Shown here: one piece after another, positions 27,500-36,213 of the stretch
How the letters are laid out: every line of letters starts with the position of its first letter
Position numbering within the stretch: position 1 is the first letter of the stretch
Assembly: GCA_964539665.1 (NCBI GenBank)
Contig: CAZIKB010000032.1
Span: 1 to 55,025, forward strand
Reading direction: 5' to 3'
DNA length: 55,025 nt
Source of the DNA: CAZIKB01 sp964539665
GTDB taxonomy: Bacteria > Zhuqueibacterota > Zhuqueibacteria > Oceanimicrobiales > Oceanimicrobiaceae
Made by a program: the position numbers and the translations under genes
The notes under the pieces: generated by a model
The model's input: only the letters and a program-made list of their open reading frames with translations
The model's database searches: none
Told to the model about the DNA's origin: nothing

Positions 27500-27781
27500 T
27501 TAATTATCACTCTCAATATCTATTCCATCAATTACAGCCACAATGACAGCCTGCACCGGAATTTCTTCATTTTCGAGCAGGAGTCTGGCTGAACTTCCTT
27601 CCTTGTTGACTAAAACCAGATCTCCGTCACCAGCATCCACCTTATCTATGGCAATCAATGAATTACCAGTGGGCGTTTTGCCGTCTAATTCTACAGGCTG
27701 CACAATGAGCAATTTATGCCCAGCGAAATTAGGATTCTTTTGAGTCGAAACTACATCACCAACCACTCGGGTTATAATCAT
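27500..27781 (-). CDS. Bacterial microcompartment vertex protein (EutN/CcmL type, BMC-P)
   Basis: 93 residues. The pentamer-forming fold is recognised by a start IITRVVGDVVSTQK, the segment KLLIVQPVEL, and AIDKVDAGDGDLVLVNKEGSSAR. BMC-P proteins cap the vertices of polyhedral shells. It is 44 bp upstream of deoC on the minus strand, which ties the aldolase to a shell. The BMC-H partners are at 20322-21124. Confidence 0.95.
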   Translation of the reverse strand: MIITRVVGDVVSTQKNPNFAGHKLLIVQPVELDGKTPTGNSLIAIDKVDAGDGDLVLVNKEGSSARLLLENEEIPVQAVIVAVIDGIDIESDN

Positions 27782-28001
27782 AATATTTTACCACGGAGCG
27801 CCACGGAAAATCACGGATAAACAATTCGAGATCCTGCAAAAGGCCATAAATCAAAAACATCAGTGTTCATTCGTCCCGTTTAGCGTTTTCTTTGTTCTAT
27901 TTTTAATTAATTCTTTATAGTGACTTTCAGTTTCTAATTTCCGAATCCGGATTTTTAACTTTACTTTGTGTTCATTGTGCCATGGTTGTGAAGATCACTA
28001 A
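27782..28001. other. Intergenic region with degenerate CCACGGA-type repeats
   Basis: Short near-repeats CCACGGAGCG, CCACGGAAAA and TCACGGATAA occur in tandem near 27790-27820. The rest is AT-rich spacer without coding potential. Confidence 0.4.
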
Positions 28002-29342
28002 TCATAGTTGCTTTATTACCTCTGAACACAAATGTTCAGATTCCTCTGCAGTCGGCGCTTCTGCAATTACGCGAATTATTGGTTCAGTGTTCGAAGCTCG
28101 AATATGAATCCATGATTTCGGTCTTATTATTTTTATGCCGTCAGTAAAATCCAGCGTTTCGCTGGCATAGAACTCGCGGATTTTATCCAAAGCAGCTTTT
28201 GGTTCTAATTCACCCAATTCAACTTTCTTCTTCGTAATCACATATTGCGGCAAACTTTCATTGAGTTCGCCGAGCGTGCCTGCAAATTCTGTAAGCTGCT
28301 GCAAAATCAAAGCAATACCCACGGGGGCGTCGCGTCCTAAATGGATATCGGACAAAATCACGCCGCCGTTGCCTTCGCCGCCAATTACTGCACCAATTTC
28401 TCTCATTTTTTTAGCAACGTGGATTTCACCAACCTTTGTGCGTAAAACCGTCGAGCCAAACATTCGGGCGATTTCTTCTGTAACCAGCGAAGTAGACGCG
28501 TTTATCACAACCGGCCCGGGTTTTTTACTCAGAACATTTTTAATTGCAATAGCCAGGGTTTTTTCTTCCCCTAAAGCTTCACCTTTTTCAGATACTAAAG
28601 CCAGGCGATCTGAGTCCGGATCCACCGCAATGCCGATATCTGCATTTTCTTTTTTAACTCTTTCACAAAGTGCCGTTAAATTTTCTGGCAAAGGTTCAGG
28701 ATTTCTCGGGAACAATCCAGTTGGTTCACAGTTCATTTTAACTGTTAAGCATCCGAGTTTCGTAAGCAGCTCAGGAACTAAATTCGAACCGGCGCCACAC
28801 ACACAATCCAAAACCACCTTAAAATTTCGTTTTTTAATCTTATCAATATTTAAATAGTGCAGATTTAAAATTTGATCTATGTGTTCCTCGATGGCACGGT
28901 TATATCTCACTGCCACACCGAGATTTTCCCAGGATGCAAATGAGAAAGATTTATTTTCAACGAGACTCAAAATCTCTTCGCCCTGTCCGGCGTCTAAAAA
29001 AAGGCCGTCTGGTCCGATAAGTTTCAAGCCGTTCCACATTATGGGATTGTGACTGGCGGTAATCATAATTCCGCCGGACCCTTTTAGATTTTCAACAGCT
29101 ACCTGGGTTGTGGGCGTTGGACAAATCCCAATATCTAAAATATCGCAGCCAACAGCCATCAATCCAGATGTCACCGCATGATTGAGCAATTCGCCGGAAA
29201 CCCTTGAATCCCGCCCGACTACAACTTTACCGCCTTTGATATAAGTGCCAAAAGCCTGGGCGAATTTCACGACTATCCCAGGAGTTAAACCCTGGCCTAT
29301 AATGCCGCGCACTCCGGAGACGCTGATCATTAATTCTGACAA
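28002..29342 (-). CDS. Phosphohexomutase family (phosphoglucosamine/phosphomannomutase type)
   Basis: About 446 residues from TTG 29342, or 442 from ATG 29330. Family marks are SVSGVRGIIG, the phosphoserine loop TASHNPIMWNG, the metal loop DPDSDRLALV, the sugar loop GEGNGGVI and the phosphate loop RASNTEPIIR. Such enzymes interconvert 1- and 6-phosphates of hexoses. It is the first gene of the eutN-deoC-phosphorylase group on the minus strand. A mutase converting deoxyribose-1-phosphate to deoxyribose-5-phosphate is the missing link of that pathway, so it may serve that role; GlmM is the conservative alternative. Confidence 0.9.
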   Translation of the reverse strand: MSELMISVSGVRGIIGQGLTPGIVVKFAQAFGTYIKGGKVVVGRDSRVSGELLNHAVTSGLMAVGCDILDIGICPTPTTQVAVENLKGSGGIMITASHNPIMWNGLKLIGPDGLFLDAGQGEEILSLVENKSFSFASWENLGVAVRYNRAIEEHIDQILNLHYLNIDKIKKRNFKVVLDCVCGAGSNLVPELLTKLGCLTVKMNCEPTGLFPRNPEPLPENLTALCERVKKENADIGIAVDPDSDRLALVSEKGEALGEEKTLAIAIKNVLSKKPGPVVINASTSLVTEEIARMFGSTVLRTKVGEIHVAKKMREIGAVIGGEGNGGVILSDIHLGRDAPVGIALILQQLTEFAGTLGELNESLPQYVITKKKVELGELEPKAALDKIREFYASETLDFTDGIKIIRPKSWIHIRASNTEPIIRVIAEAPTAEESEHLCSEVIKQL

Positions 29343-29543
29343 ATTGCAAATCCTTATTCTAAAATATTTCAGATAAATATAAATATTTTATTTAATATGT
29401 TGAAGAGTTATCAAAATAAAAAATTTTATAATACAATGCAAAACATTTTTCACTTGGCGAAATACTTCAAAAGTTTGCCCTCAATAAATAATGGGAACTC
29501 AACTTTACTAAACTTTGAAGGTTTAGTAAAGCTTCATATATTC

Positions 29544-30140
29544 TTAATTATTAAACAGGTATTGCTTCTGAACTACAGCCAGTTCATCCTTTGTATTTAT
29601 GTTCCAAAGGATGCTTTCATCGTCAACTTCTATTTCACAAACTTTTTCAACATGATTGTGAATTACACTCGAAGCCGTGCTGGCAGGAGAGGCAGAGAGT
29701 ATACCAGGGAACAACAATTCAGGGAAGATTGGCGGGTGACCACGTTTGCCCCTGAATGTCGGAATGATTAAATTGTCAGGGTCTGTTTCAAAGGCTGCTT
29801 TAACTTCTTTGATCACCTTAAACCCAATTTGTGGCTGATCGACCAAAGACAGAAAGGTTCCTGCAGAATTCTCTCCTACTTTTCTCACCCCGGCTTGAAA
29901 TGAAGAGAATTGTCCCAAAGTATACTGCTCATTAATCACAACCTGAACAGAAGATAAATTGATATTTTCAATAATTTCTGTGGCTTCACATCCCAATATG
30001 ACAAAAATATTTTCAATGCCGGCGTCCTCGTAATTTGAAATAACCGTTTCCAAAAAAGACTTGCCGTCAAATTGAACCAGAGCTTTGGGTACTCCCATAC
30101 GTATAGATTCACCAGCGGCTAAGATGATTGCTGAAAGCAT
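29544..30140 (-). CDS. MobA-like NTP transferase
   Basis: 198 residues from ATG 30140 (a TTG two codons upstream is possible). The nucleotide-binding signature AIILAAGESIRMGVPKAL and later LVDQPQIG and FRGKRGHPPIF match the MobA/MocA/IspD-like superfamily, close to molybdopterin cytidylyltransferase-type proteins. It transfers a nucleotidyl group to an unknown acceptor. No molybdenum-enzyme genes are in the window. Confidence 0.8.
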   Translation of the reverse strand: MLSAIILAAGESIRMGVPKALVQFDGKSFLETVISNYEDAGIENIFVILGCEATEIIENINLSSVQVVINEQYTLGQFSSFQAGVRKVGENSAGTFLSLVDQPQIGFKVIKEVKAAFETDPDNLIIPTFRGKRGHPPIFPELLFPGILSASPASTASSVIHNHVEKVCEIEVDDESILWNINTKDELAVVQKQYLFNN

Positions 30141-30175
30141 ATTCAAGTATAAAGTATCATATTAAGTTAATTTAA

Positions 30176-30616
30176 TTATAATTTCTCTTTAAGTTTATTT
30201 AGAACTTTCAAATCTTCTTTGTCTTTAGGACGTCCTGCAGCTATTTTCATTTTGATTAAATCATCCAAATTAGCAAAATAAGCTTCTGTTGTGCCTAATT
30301 TATTCTTAACTTTATTTTTCCAGACTTCGTCAAAAGTAACTCCTTTTACGAAAGGATGGATATCGGTTTCAAGTATATATTGACGGATTAGAATTTTCTT
30401 TTTTTGTAAATCATCTGCAGATACATCCGTGACATCATAGCCAAACGCGGAAAGAGCTTTTAGAGTATTTTTTACATTGGTTAAGTCGTTGCGAATAAAA
30501 ACATCTAAGTCTAAGGTCGCGCGAGCATATCCATGCACAGGAAAAGCAGAGGCTCCAATGATAACATATTTAACGTTATTTTCGTTTAACAATTTCAAAA
30601 GCTTTTCGGTGTCCAT
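30176..30616 (-). CDS. Minimal nucleotidyltransferase (AbiEii/MNT-like)
   Basis: 146 residues from ATG 30616. GASAFPVHGYARATLDLDVFI contains the GxS...DxD core of the polymerase-beta superfamily (G-A-S ... D-L-D), and IKMKIAAGRPKDKEDL is typical of AbiEii-type nucleotidyltransferases. The gene overlaps the preceding small gene by about 40 bp. Relatives act as toxins or antitoxin modifiers, or as antibiotic nucleotidyltransferases; the function here is not known. Confidence 0.7.
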   Translation of the reverse strand: MDTEKLLKLLNENNVKYVIIGASAFPVHGYARATLDLDVFIRNDLTNVKNTLKALSAFGYDVTDVSADDLQKKKILIRQYILETDIHPFVKGVTFDEVWKNKVKNKLGTTEAYFANLDDLIKMKIAAGRPKDKEDLKVLNKLKEKL

Positions 30617-30788
30617 TCTCAATCAACATTTGTGCTAATTCTTTTGATTTTCGAAACATCATTTCAAAACGCTGCTGTGTTGTCAGGGACCGTTGAAATT
30701 CTAACTCAAATTCCAGTTCCTTTTCAGGGTCGTCTTTTGCTAACTTAATAATTGATGCCAAATAATTGACCTTCAAAATTAAAAACAA
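30576..30788 (-). CDS. Small partner protein of the nucleotidyltransferase
   Basis: Up to 70 residues, starting at TTG 30788 or TTG 30776. It has an acidic N-terminal half and SLTTQQRFEMMFRKSKELAQ, then a Lys/Arg-rich end. It overlaps the nucleotidyltransferase gene in a different frame, so the two are co-expressed. The RFEMMF...-type helix recalls small proteins that precede such nucleotidyltransferases. It could be the antitoxin-like half of a two-gene module. Confidence 0.55.
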   Translation of the reverse strand: MFLILKVNYLASIIKLAKDDPEKELEFELEFQRSLTTQQRFEMMFRKSKELAQMLIENGHRKAFEIVKRK

Positions 30789-30792
30789 TTCA

Positions 30793-31176
30793 TCAAAAAG
30801 AAACTTTTTCTATAGTACGGACTAACATATTTGTGAGACCACGATAAGCTTTCTTCGGGGGAACCACTATGGAAAGTACAACGTCCTGATCAAAAGCTTG
30901 AAAAAATCTGAAAATAATTTTTCGGCGATTATATCCTTCTATAATCGTTTCTTTTACGTTAGATATTTTTCCTCTGACGTCGGCCATTTTTTTAATCTCT
31001 CGAAACAAAATAGAAAGTTCGGCTAATCGATCTTTTTCAATAATTTGATCATTAAAATACCCGGCTAAAGGTAATCCTTCGTTTGAGAAAAGGTGTACCA
31101 TTTCAAAATTCCCCCGGTCGGAGACTTCCTTCATCTTTTTTTCAATTATCACCTGTGTTGATTTTGATTCATCCAT
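30793..31176 (-). CDS. Roadblock/LC7-like small protein
   Basis: 127 residues. The fold pattern fits a roadblock/LC7 domain: VHLFSNEGLPLAGYF, then a helix (about 48-65), then strands IIFRFFQAFDQDVVLSIVV. It directly follows the MglA-type GTPase gene on the minus strand, with a second roadblock gene upstream. These domains act as GTPase regulators or scaffolds. The assignment rests on pattern and context. Confidence 0.65.
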   Translation of the reverse strand: MDESKSTQVIIEKKMKEVSDRGNFEMVHLFSNEGLPLAGYFNDQIIEKDRLAELSILFREIKKMADVRGKISNVKETIIEGYNRRKIIFRFFQAFDQDVVLSIVVPPKKAYRGLTNMLVRTIEKVSF

Positions 31177-31250
31177 TGGCTTTTTTTGATGAAATTTGTT
31201 TGCTTTTTCTTAATGATATTGATTATTTTATGATTTGCCGCTTTGCCGTG

Positions 31251-31841
31251 TCATGCTTTTACCAAAACATCAATTTTGGATAAGACTTCTGATATAACCA
31301 TTTTTAAAGTAGTAATCACTTCAACCCCTGTTGCAGCAATCGCTTCAGTATAAGGCGCTCCAAAAAAATTTAGTTTTGATTGCAGAGCTACTGTCGATAG
31401 TATATCTGGTAGATCTCTTTTATTATATTGGATAATCCAGGGGAAATTTTGCAAAGAATGTCCCATATCAATTAAATTTTTTTCCAAATCCAGAAGGGAA
31501 TCGAGATTGTCGCCCATCCGATTGTTTTGTGAATCAGCCACAAACACAATTCCATCTGCACCTCTAAGTATAATCTTGCGACTATAATTGTAATAGACCT
31601 GCCCGGGAACAGTATAGAGATTAAACCTTGGCTTTTTCCCGTTAATTCTACCTAATTCAAGTTGCATGAAATCAAAATAGAGAGTGCGCTCTTCACGCGT
31701 CTTGAGTGAAACCAATTCGCTCCGCAAAGTTGGATCAAGATGCTTATAAATGAATTCCAGATTGGTTGTTTTGCCGCTTAAGCCGGGACCATAATAGACA
31801 ATCTTTAGATTTATCTCCTGCAAACCTCTGTTGATAAACAT
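31251..31841 (-). CDS. mglA: MglA-type Ras-like GTPase
   Basis: 196 residues. The P-loop is GPGLSGKTT (about 18-26), the switch II motif has the MglA-type TVPGQVYY instead of DxxGQ, and the base-binding motif is NKRDLP. INLKIVYYGPG opens the fold. MglA GTPases set cell polarity and gliding or pilus positioning in Myxococcus and related bacteria. It follows a roadblock gene by 23 bp, the MglB-MglA arrangement. Confidence 0.93.
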   Translation of the reverse strand: MFINRGLQEINLKIVYYGPGLSGKTTNLEFIYKHLDPTLRSELVSLKTREERTLYFDFMQLELGRINGKKPRFNLYTVPGQVYYNYSRKIILRGADGIVFVADSQNNRMGDNLDSLLDLEKNLIDMGHSLQNFPWIIQYNKRDLPDILSTVALQSKLNFFGAPYTEAIAATGVEVITTLKMVISEVLSKIDVLVKA

Positions 31842-31864
31842 AATAACGACTTGTTAGTACCAAT

Positions 31865-32374
31865 CTAATTTTTTAAAGCACGATTCAATTCTTCACTTAA
31901 CAATGTCTTAAATTCCAGATCAATAAATTCTTTAGAGTTGTTTTCCTCCTCTTTTGCGGTTTGCAATAGTTGATTTAATTTCCGAATAGACTTGTTCGTG
32001 TAAATTCTAATAAAACCTAAAGCTACACTTACATCAAAAATTATGACTAAAATAAAATTATAACCTACCTTGGAAAGATAGATATTAGTCTTTTCTCCTT
32101 CATGAAAAAGAAACTTAAAACTATCGACTTCTCCGATCATTGAAGCCATCTTTGAAGTTGCAGAGAAATTATTTGCTGCCAGGGATGAAATGGCCATTAA
32201 ATCCAATCCAGAGGTGTTTCCTTTATGAACGACAGGATAACCATTTGACTCGCAAAAAACAATCGCTTCTGCTCGAGTTTTGGCAACTAATTCATCTAAT
32301 ATATCACCTACTCTATTATAAACCTCTTCAGAGAGCATGAGCGGTTGTTCTGAATTTGTCTTCTGGGTATTCAT
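31865..32374 (-). CDS. Roadblock/LC7 domain protein (MglB-like)
   Basis: 169 residues from ATG 32374; a GGAGGT site sits 7 nt before it, and the in-frame TTG at 32389 overlaps that site, so the ATG is chosen. The roadblock domain covers about residues 15-125: RAEAIVFCESNGYPVVHKG, then LAANNFSATSKMASM, then a strand segment LGFIRIYTN. The C-terminal helix (about 130-169) is acidic. MglB is the GTPase-activating partner of MglA, and it precedes the mglA gene here. Confidence 0.85.
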   Translation of the reverse strand: MNTQKTNSEQPLMLSEEVYNRVGDILDELVAKTRAEAIVFCESNGYPVVHKGNTSGLDLMAISSLAANNFSATSKMASMIGEVDSFKFLFHEGEKTNIYLSKVGYNFILVIIFDVSVALGFIRIYTNKSIRKLNQLLQTAKEEENNSKEFIDLEFKTLLSEELNRALKN

Positions 32375-32563
32375 GTTTTTTACCTCCAATACTTTCTACG
32401 GCTTTACAGCGCTATTCTGTTGAGAGTTTAGGGGTGTTGGATAATAAATTATATTTAATTAAAGCTCATAAGCCCTAATTTATTAAATTTGATAGCAATT
32501 AAAATTTGAACCGTATATTATCCAATTCCCTAAATCTTCGGTTTTTTGCAAACACAGTAATTA

Positions 32564-33292
32564 TTATTGACCTATCTCCAATCGATCAGCTAAAAACCGG
32601 GGCAGGCCCTGTTTGATAATCTTGGACTGGGTAACCTCAATATCATATTTTACACGAAATAGTTCGTATATTTGTTCTTCAGTATCATAAATAGCATAGG
32701 CTGCTTTTGGTATAAAATCTCGCGGCTGACCAACACTTCCAACATTAATAATGAAACGTAATTTTGGATCAATGAGTACGGGATTATTTCTGATCACACG
32801 GTAATCTTCGTTTTCATTTAAAGTAACAATCATAGGAACATGGGAATGCCCCACAAAGCATATTTGTCCTTTGAATTCGGGAAAATTTTTTACTGCATCA
32901 CCAATTGTAATTATATAATTCCAATCTTCCGGATCGTTTGGTGTTGCATGAACAATTGTAAAACCATCTAACTCTTTTTTTAAAGGCAAGTTCAGTAAAA
33001 AATCAATTGATGATTGCGTCAAATGTTCGGATGTCCATTCGATTGCACTTTTAGCCCAGGGATTAAAATAAGAAATATCTAATTTTCCCAAAGGTGCATA
33101 GTCGTGATTTCCTGCCAGGATAATTTCTGCTTTTTCTTGGATTATTTCAACACACTCATTCGGATTCGGACCATAGCCAACCACATCCCCCAAACAAATA
33201 AGTGAATCTACTTTCCTGTTATCAATCTCAGTTAATACACTTTCCAGGGCTTCTAAATTTCCATGAATGTCGGAAATAATCGCGTATCTCAT
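32564..33292 (-). CDS. YfcE/MJ0936-type metallophosphoesterase
   Basis: 242 residues with metal motifs in order: SDIHGNLEAL, GDVVGYGPNP, AGNHDYA, VHATPNDPE, GHSHVP. It belongs to the small calcineurin-like phosphodiesterase group that acts on cyclic nucleotides, dinucleoside polyphosphates or protein phosphate. The true substrate cannot be read from sequence. It stands alone on the minus strand. Confidence 0.85.
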   Translation of the reverse strand: MRYAIISDIHGNLEALESVLTEIDNRKVDSLICLGDVVGYGPNPNECVEIIQEKAEIILAGNHDYAPLGKLDISYFNPWAKSAIEWTSEHLTQSSIDFLLNLPLKKELDGFTIVHATPNDPEDWNYIITIGDAVKNFPEFKGQICFVGHSHVPMIVTLNENEDYRVIRNNPVLIDPKLRFIINVGSVGQPRDFIPKAAYAIYDTEEQIYELFRVKYDIEVTQSKIIKQGLPRFLADRLEIGQ

Positions 33293-33577
33293 AGATCACT
33301 GTGATAGGTATAATTTTCTGATAAATATACAATTAATATTACATGTATGCAAGTATATTCTTATAGAGTGTAGCTTGTGCAGGTATTCTGTGGTTCACAA
33401 ATCAAAGATGTCAAAGGGCATCGATATAATGAAACCAATAAAATTAAGAAGATATCGAAGCGTAGCTATTCTACTCGCCCAGGACTTGACCTGGCGCTAT
33501 CAAAGCGATTCTTGATGCGGATAAAATATTATCCAGAATTCAGCATCTTGCTTTCAATTTCAATGACATTAATACTA

Positions 33578-34930
33578 CTATTCAAACAGCGTCAACTCTT
33601 TGTTCGATTTATCCAGGGCTCTGAATATCTTAAATTGCCCCTGGCCCAATTCATCTACAAAAACATATTTTTGCTTTAACTGATTATAGTCCCATATTTC
33701 ATAGGTTTTGTTATCTAAAAAAGAAGGGACATGAGCAATATTATCAGGAGGTCCTTTTTTAATATATATTTCACCTTGATCCGTTTCCCATCCATGTATG
33801 CTTACATTATTAAAGTGTTCATTGGCGTAATTCAGTCTTCGATAATATTCTAACATAAATTCATTTCTTTCAGTATCGGGGGTTGGATCCAAACTTGCCC
33901 AGAACTGATTTATTTCTTCAGAGCGTTTATGTTCAGGTAGAGATTTTAAACTTTCAATTTCATTGCTGGAAGCTACATACTTTAATTGATTTATGCAGTA
34001 AGTGTACTCTTCTTTTGAATATCGGGAATATGGTCTACTGACTGTGAAATACACATAATTGGAAGCTCTTTTTTCCGAATCCAAATCCTGCACATCTAAT
34101 TTTAATTTATACAGTCCAGAATGGAGTTCATCAGTTGAAATTTTAAAGCTGAGTATGCAGCTTTCTCCAGGTTTACCATATTCACTTGTCACTTTTTTTA
34201 CTACATTGTTATACCTGTCAACAATGCTGATTGTAGTACTAAACTTATTGTTGATTTCATTTTCCTTAAATAACAGGTTATAAATCTCAGAATAAACATA
34301 CAAGTTGTTATGGTTCATTCCAACAATATGCGCAACATTTGGGATAAATTTCATATTGTTCTTAACCAGGATAGATTCTTCATCTGTTTTGAAAATGGAC
34401 GACGCAATCTGTAATGAACTAAGCATCAAATCTTTTTTACAGTAGTCCGGAATAGTTAGTTTTTTCTCAATGGTAAAACTTTTAAGTGATTTTTTATCAG
34501 TTATATTTACTCTGACAGTGTAATATCCTGGATTAATTAATAAAGTGTGTTGCACCAAATTGTACTTTGACATATCAGAAATATTGTCAACAGGTTCTAC
34601 TTTGACAGAATCAAGGTAGTTTAATTGCTCTTTAAGAACACCATTCAGATCAAAAAGAGTTGTCTCTATTTCAAAGATGACCATATCACCATTTACAGTT
34701 TTCACCAGTTGAAAATTTTGAGAGGGAATCTCACAAAATATCTCCAAAATGGTCTGTTCCTGCACATCTGATTTGTAGGTCAGGAATTCAAAATAATAAC
34801 TATGAATTTCTTTATTTTTGTCGGGCAAAGTACTGGATTTAATTGGAATATTCAATAGTACGATTAGCAACAAAAGCATACGCCATCCATACGAAAAAGC
34901 CCGGTTTGTAAATAAAAAAACTGACCTCAT
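33578..34930 (-). CDS. GWxTD-domain protein
   Basis: 450 residues from ATG 34930 (AGGAG 8 nt upstream; a longer frame starts at 34954). A signal or membrane segment (about 10-35) is followed by a beta-rich region and, near the C-terminus, the GWxTD domain: RNEFMLEYYRRLNYANEHF and HGWETDQGEIYIKKGPPD. GWxTD proteins are common in KSB1, Acidobacteria and Gemmatimonadetes but have no assigned function. It stands alone in a weakly coding stretch. Confidence 0.85.
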   Translation of the reverse strand: MRSVFLFTNRAFSYGWRMLLLLIVLLNIPIKSSTLPDKNKEIHSYYFEFLTYKSDVQEQTILEIFCEIPSQNFQLVKTVNGDMVIFEIETTLFDLNGVLKEQLNYLDSVKVEPVDNISDMSKYNLVQHTLLINPGYYTVRVNITDKKSLKSFTIEKKLTIPDYCKKDLMLSSLQIASSIFKTDEESILVKNNMKFIPNVAHIVGMNHNNLYVYSEIYNLLFKENEINNKFSTTISIVDRYNNVVKKVTSEYGKPGESCILSFKISTDELHSGLYKLKLDVQDLDSEKRASNYVYFTVSRPYSRYSKEEYTYCINQLKYVASSNEIESLKSLPEHKRSEEINQFWASLDPTPDTERNEFMLEYYRRLNYANEHFNNVSIHGWETDQGEIYIKKGPPDNIAHVPSFLDNKTYEIWDYNQLKQKYVFVDELGQGQFKIFRALDKSNKELTLFE

Positions 34931-34954
34931 GAACCATACTCCTAAAATAAACAT

Positions 34955-35254
34955 GAAATTATTATTTGAACCTCTAACACAAGAGGTTATCTTATTATAA
35001 TAAATGAGTTATGGCAATTTGTATTCCAAACATACTATATGAATGTTATATTTAATTAACAGGTTAACTCAGATATTACTATATAATTAAATATAATCGC
35101 TCTTGCGGGTTTCAGTGACTATAAAGGTCAATGAAAAGAAAGCAGGACATTTTTACCGGGTTGCTATTTATAAACAAGTAATTTTTTCCTATGTCTATCA
35201 CAACAATGCCTTTTTTGTCAGAACTTTCTTCGGGCGCAAATAAAGGTTCGGTTG
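34955..35254. other. 300-bp AT-rich region with frame remnant
   Basis: On the minus strand an alternative frame continues past the stop of the HATPase gene to a TGA at 35112-35114 (about 50 codons, with KKGIVVIDIGKNYLFI), suggesting that the gene once extended further. The rest is AT-rich and without recognised features; the GWxTD gene's promoter must lie near 34960-35000. Confidence 0.4.
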
Positions 35255-35797
35255 CTATTCTTCGACCAATTTCACACTCGGAATTGTTAGATTGAAAGTC
35301 ATACCATTATCAGGTAGTCTTTTTACCCAGAAATTTCCCCCTAATTCTTTGACCATCGCCTTTGAGGAAGATAACTCAATGGCCAGTTTTTCTTTATAAT
35401 CAAGGTTGCGGGAATCCCCTGATGAACGAGAACTATCTAATTTAACCTCAAGCAGGTAATTGGATAATGCCATGCTGCAAACTCGAATCAGGATATGAAT
35501 AAAATCATTATTGTCGTTATGTCGCCTGCCTAAGAGTACATTCTGTTCAATTATAATTTTGTCATTTCTTTCATTGAATTTAACAGAAATGAATAATAAC
35601 TTCTTGAGTACATCAGTTAATTTATCTTGATTGGTCAAAACTAAAAATTCTTTCTCGGGTGAATTATATTCGATTGTAACACTTCTATCTGTGCAGTAAT
35701 CGCGAATGGAATCAATAGCTGCTTCAATGACTTCAGAAATTTGCAGCTCTGTAGATTCTCTGTTTAAGGTGTCGTCTGATAAAATAAGCTTTTTCAT
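35255..35797 (-). CDS. Stand-alone histidine-kinase-like HATPase domain protein
   Basis: 180 residues. The layout follows the ATP-binding half of sensor kinases: ISEVIEAAIDSIRDY, then LTDVLKKLLFISVKFNERND (N-box-like), then LAIELSSSKAMVKELGGNFWV and GMTFNLTIPSV. The DxGxG boxes are poorly kept and no dimerisation/His domain exists, so kinase activity is doubtful. It may be an anti-sigma or polarity-related ATPase, or a degraded kinase. An alternative frame after its stop extends ~50 codons. Confidence 0.6.
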   Translation of the reverse strand: MKKLILSDDTLNRESTELQISEVIEAAIDSIRDYCTDRSVTIEYNSPEKEFLVLTNQDKLTDVLKKLLFISVKFNERNDKIIIEQNVLLGRRHNDNNDFIHILIRVCSMALSNYLLEVKLDSSRSSGDSRNLDYKEKLAIELSSSKAMVKELGGNFWVKRLPDNGMTFNLTIPSVKLVEE

Positions 35798-36213
35798 AAC
35801 CGGCCAATATTTGGAAGTATATATTATCTTTATCTCATATATAATCAGCTTTTTAGCGCTTTAGTGGTGAACTTTAATTCTATTATCCGGATAAATTTTA
35901 TTGTTTAAGCAGGTTAAAAATTGAAAATATATCGATTTAAATGAATCATGCTGGAAATACCTAGTTACCATTAAGAATAGAATCCAGAATCCATCAGCGA
36001 GCATCAAGACTCGCTTCAAATACAGTTTATGATAATTTATACTATTGAAGATAATAATTCATATTTGCGGCTTTGCCGCGCGTAGGAATTATGCTGGATA
36101 AATTATACTTATAATTCGACTTCTTTCTAAAAATCTTCAGTCGAACTAATTATTGTTTGTTATTTTTAAATAATTAAATACATTTCAACAGATAACTTGA
36201 CGAATAGATAATA
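35798..36213. other. 416-bp intergenic region with small hairpins
   Basis: Divergent spacer. It contains GCGAG/CTCGC near 35997-36013 and GCGGC/GCCGC near 36066-36079, both small stem-loops without T-tracts. Nothing else is recognised. Confidence 0.4.

Noticed and set aside
29397..29771. 124-codon plus-strand open frame
   Set aside because: It overlaps the 3' end of the MobA-like gene on the other strand, has no recognisable motif, and the rest is AT-rich intergenic sequence.
33377..33679. 100-codon plus-strand open frame in the gap after the phosphoesterase
   Set aside because: No motif, it overlaps the end of the GWxTD gene on the other strand, and no ribosome site is present.
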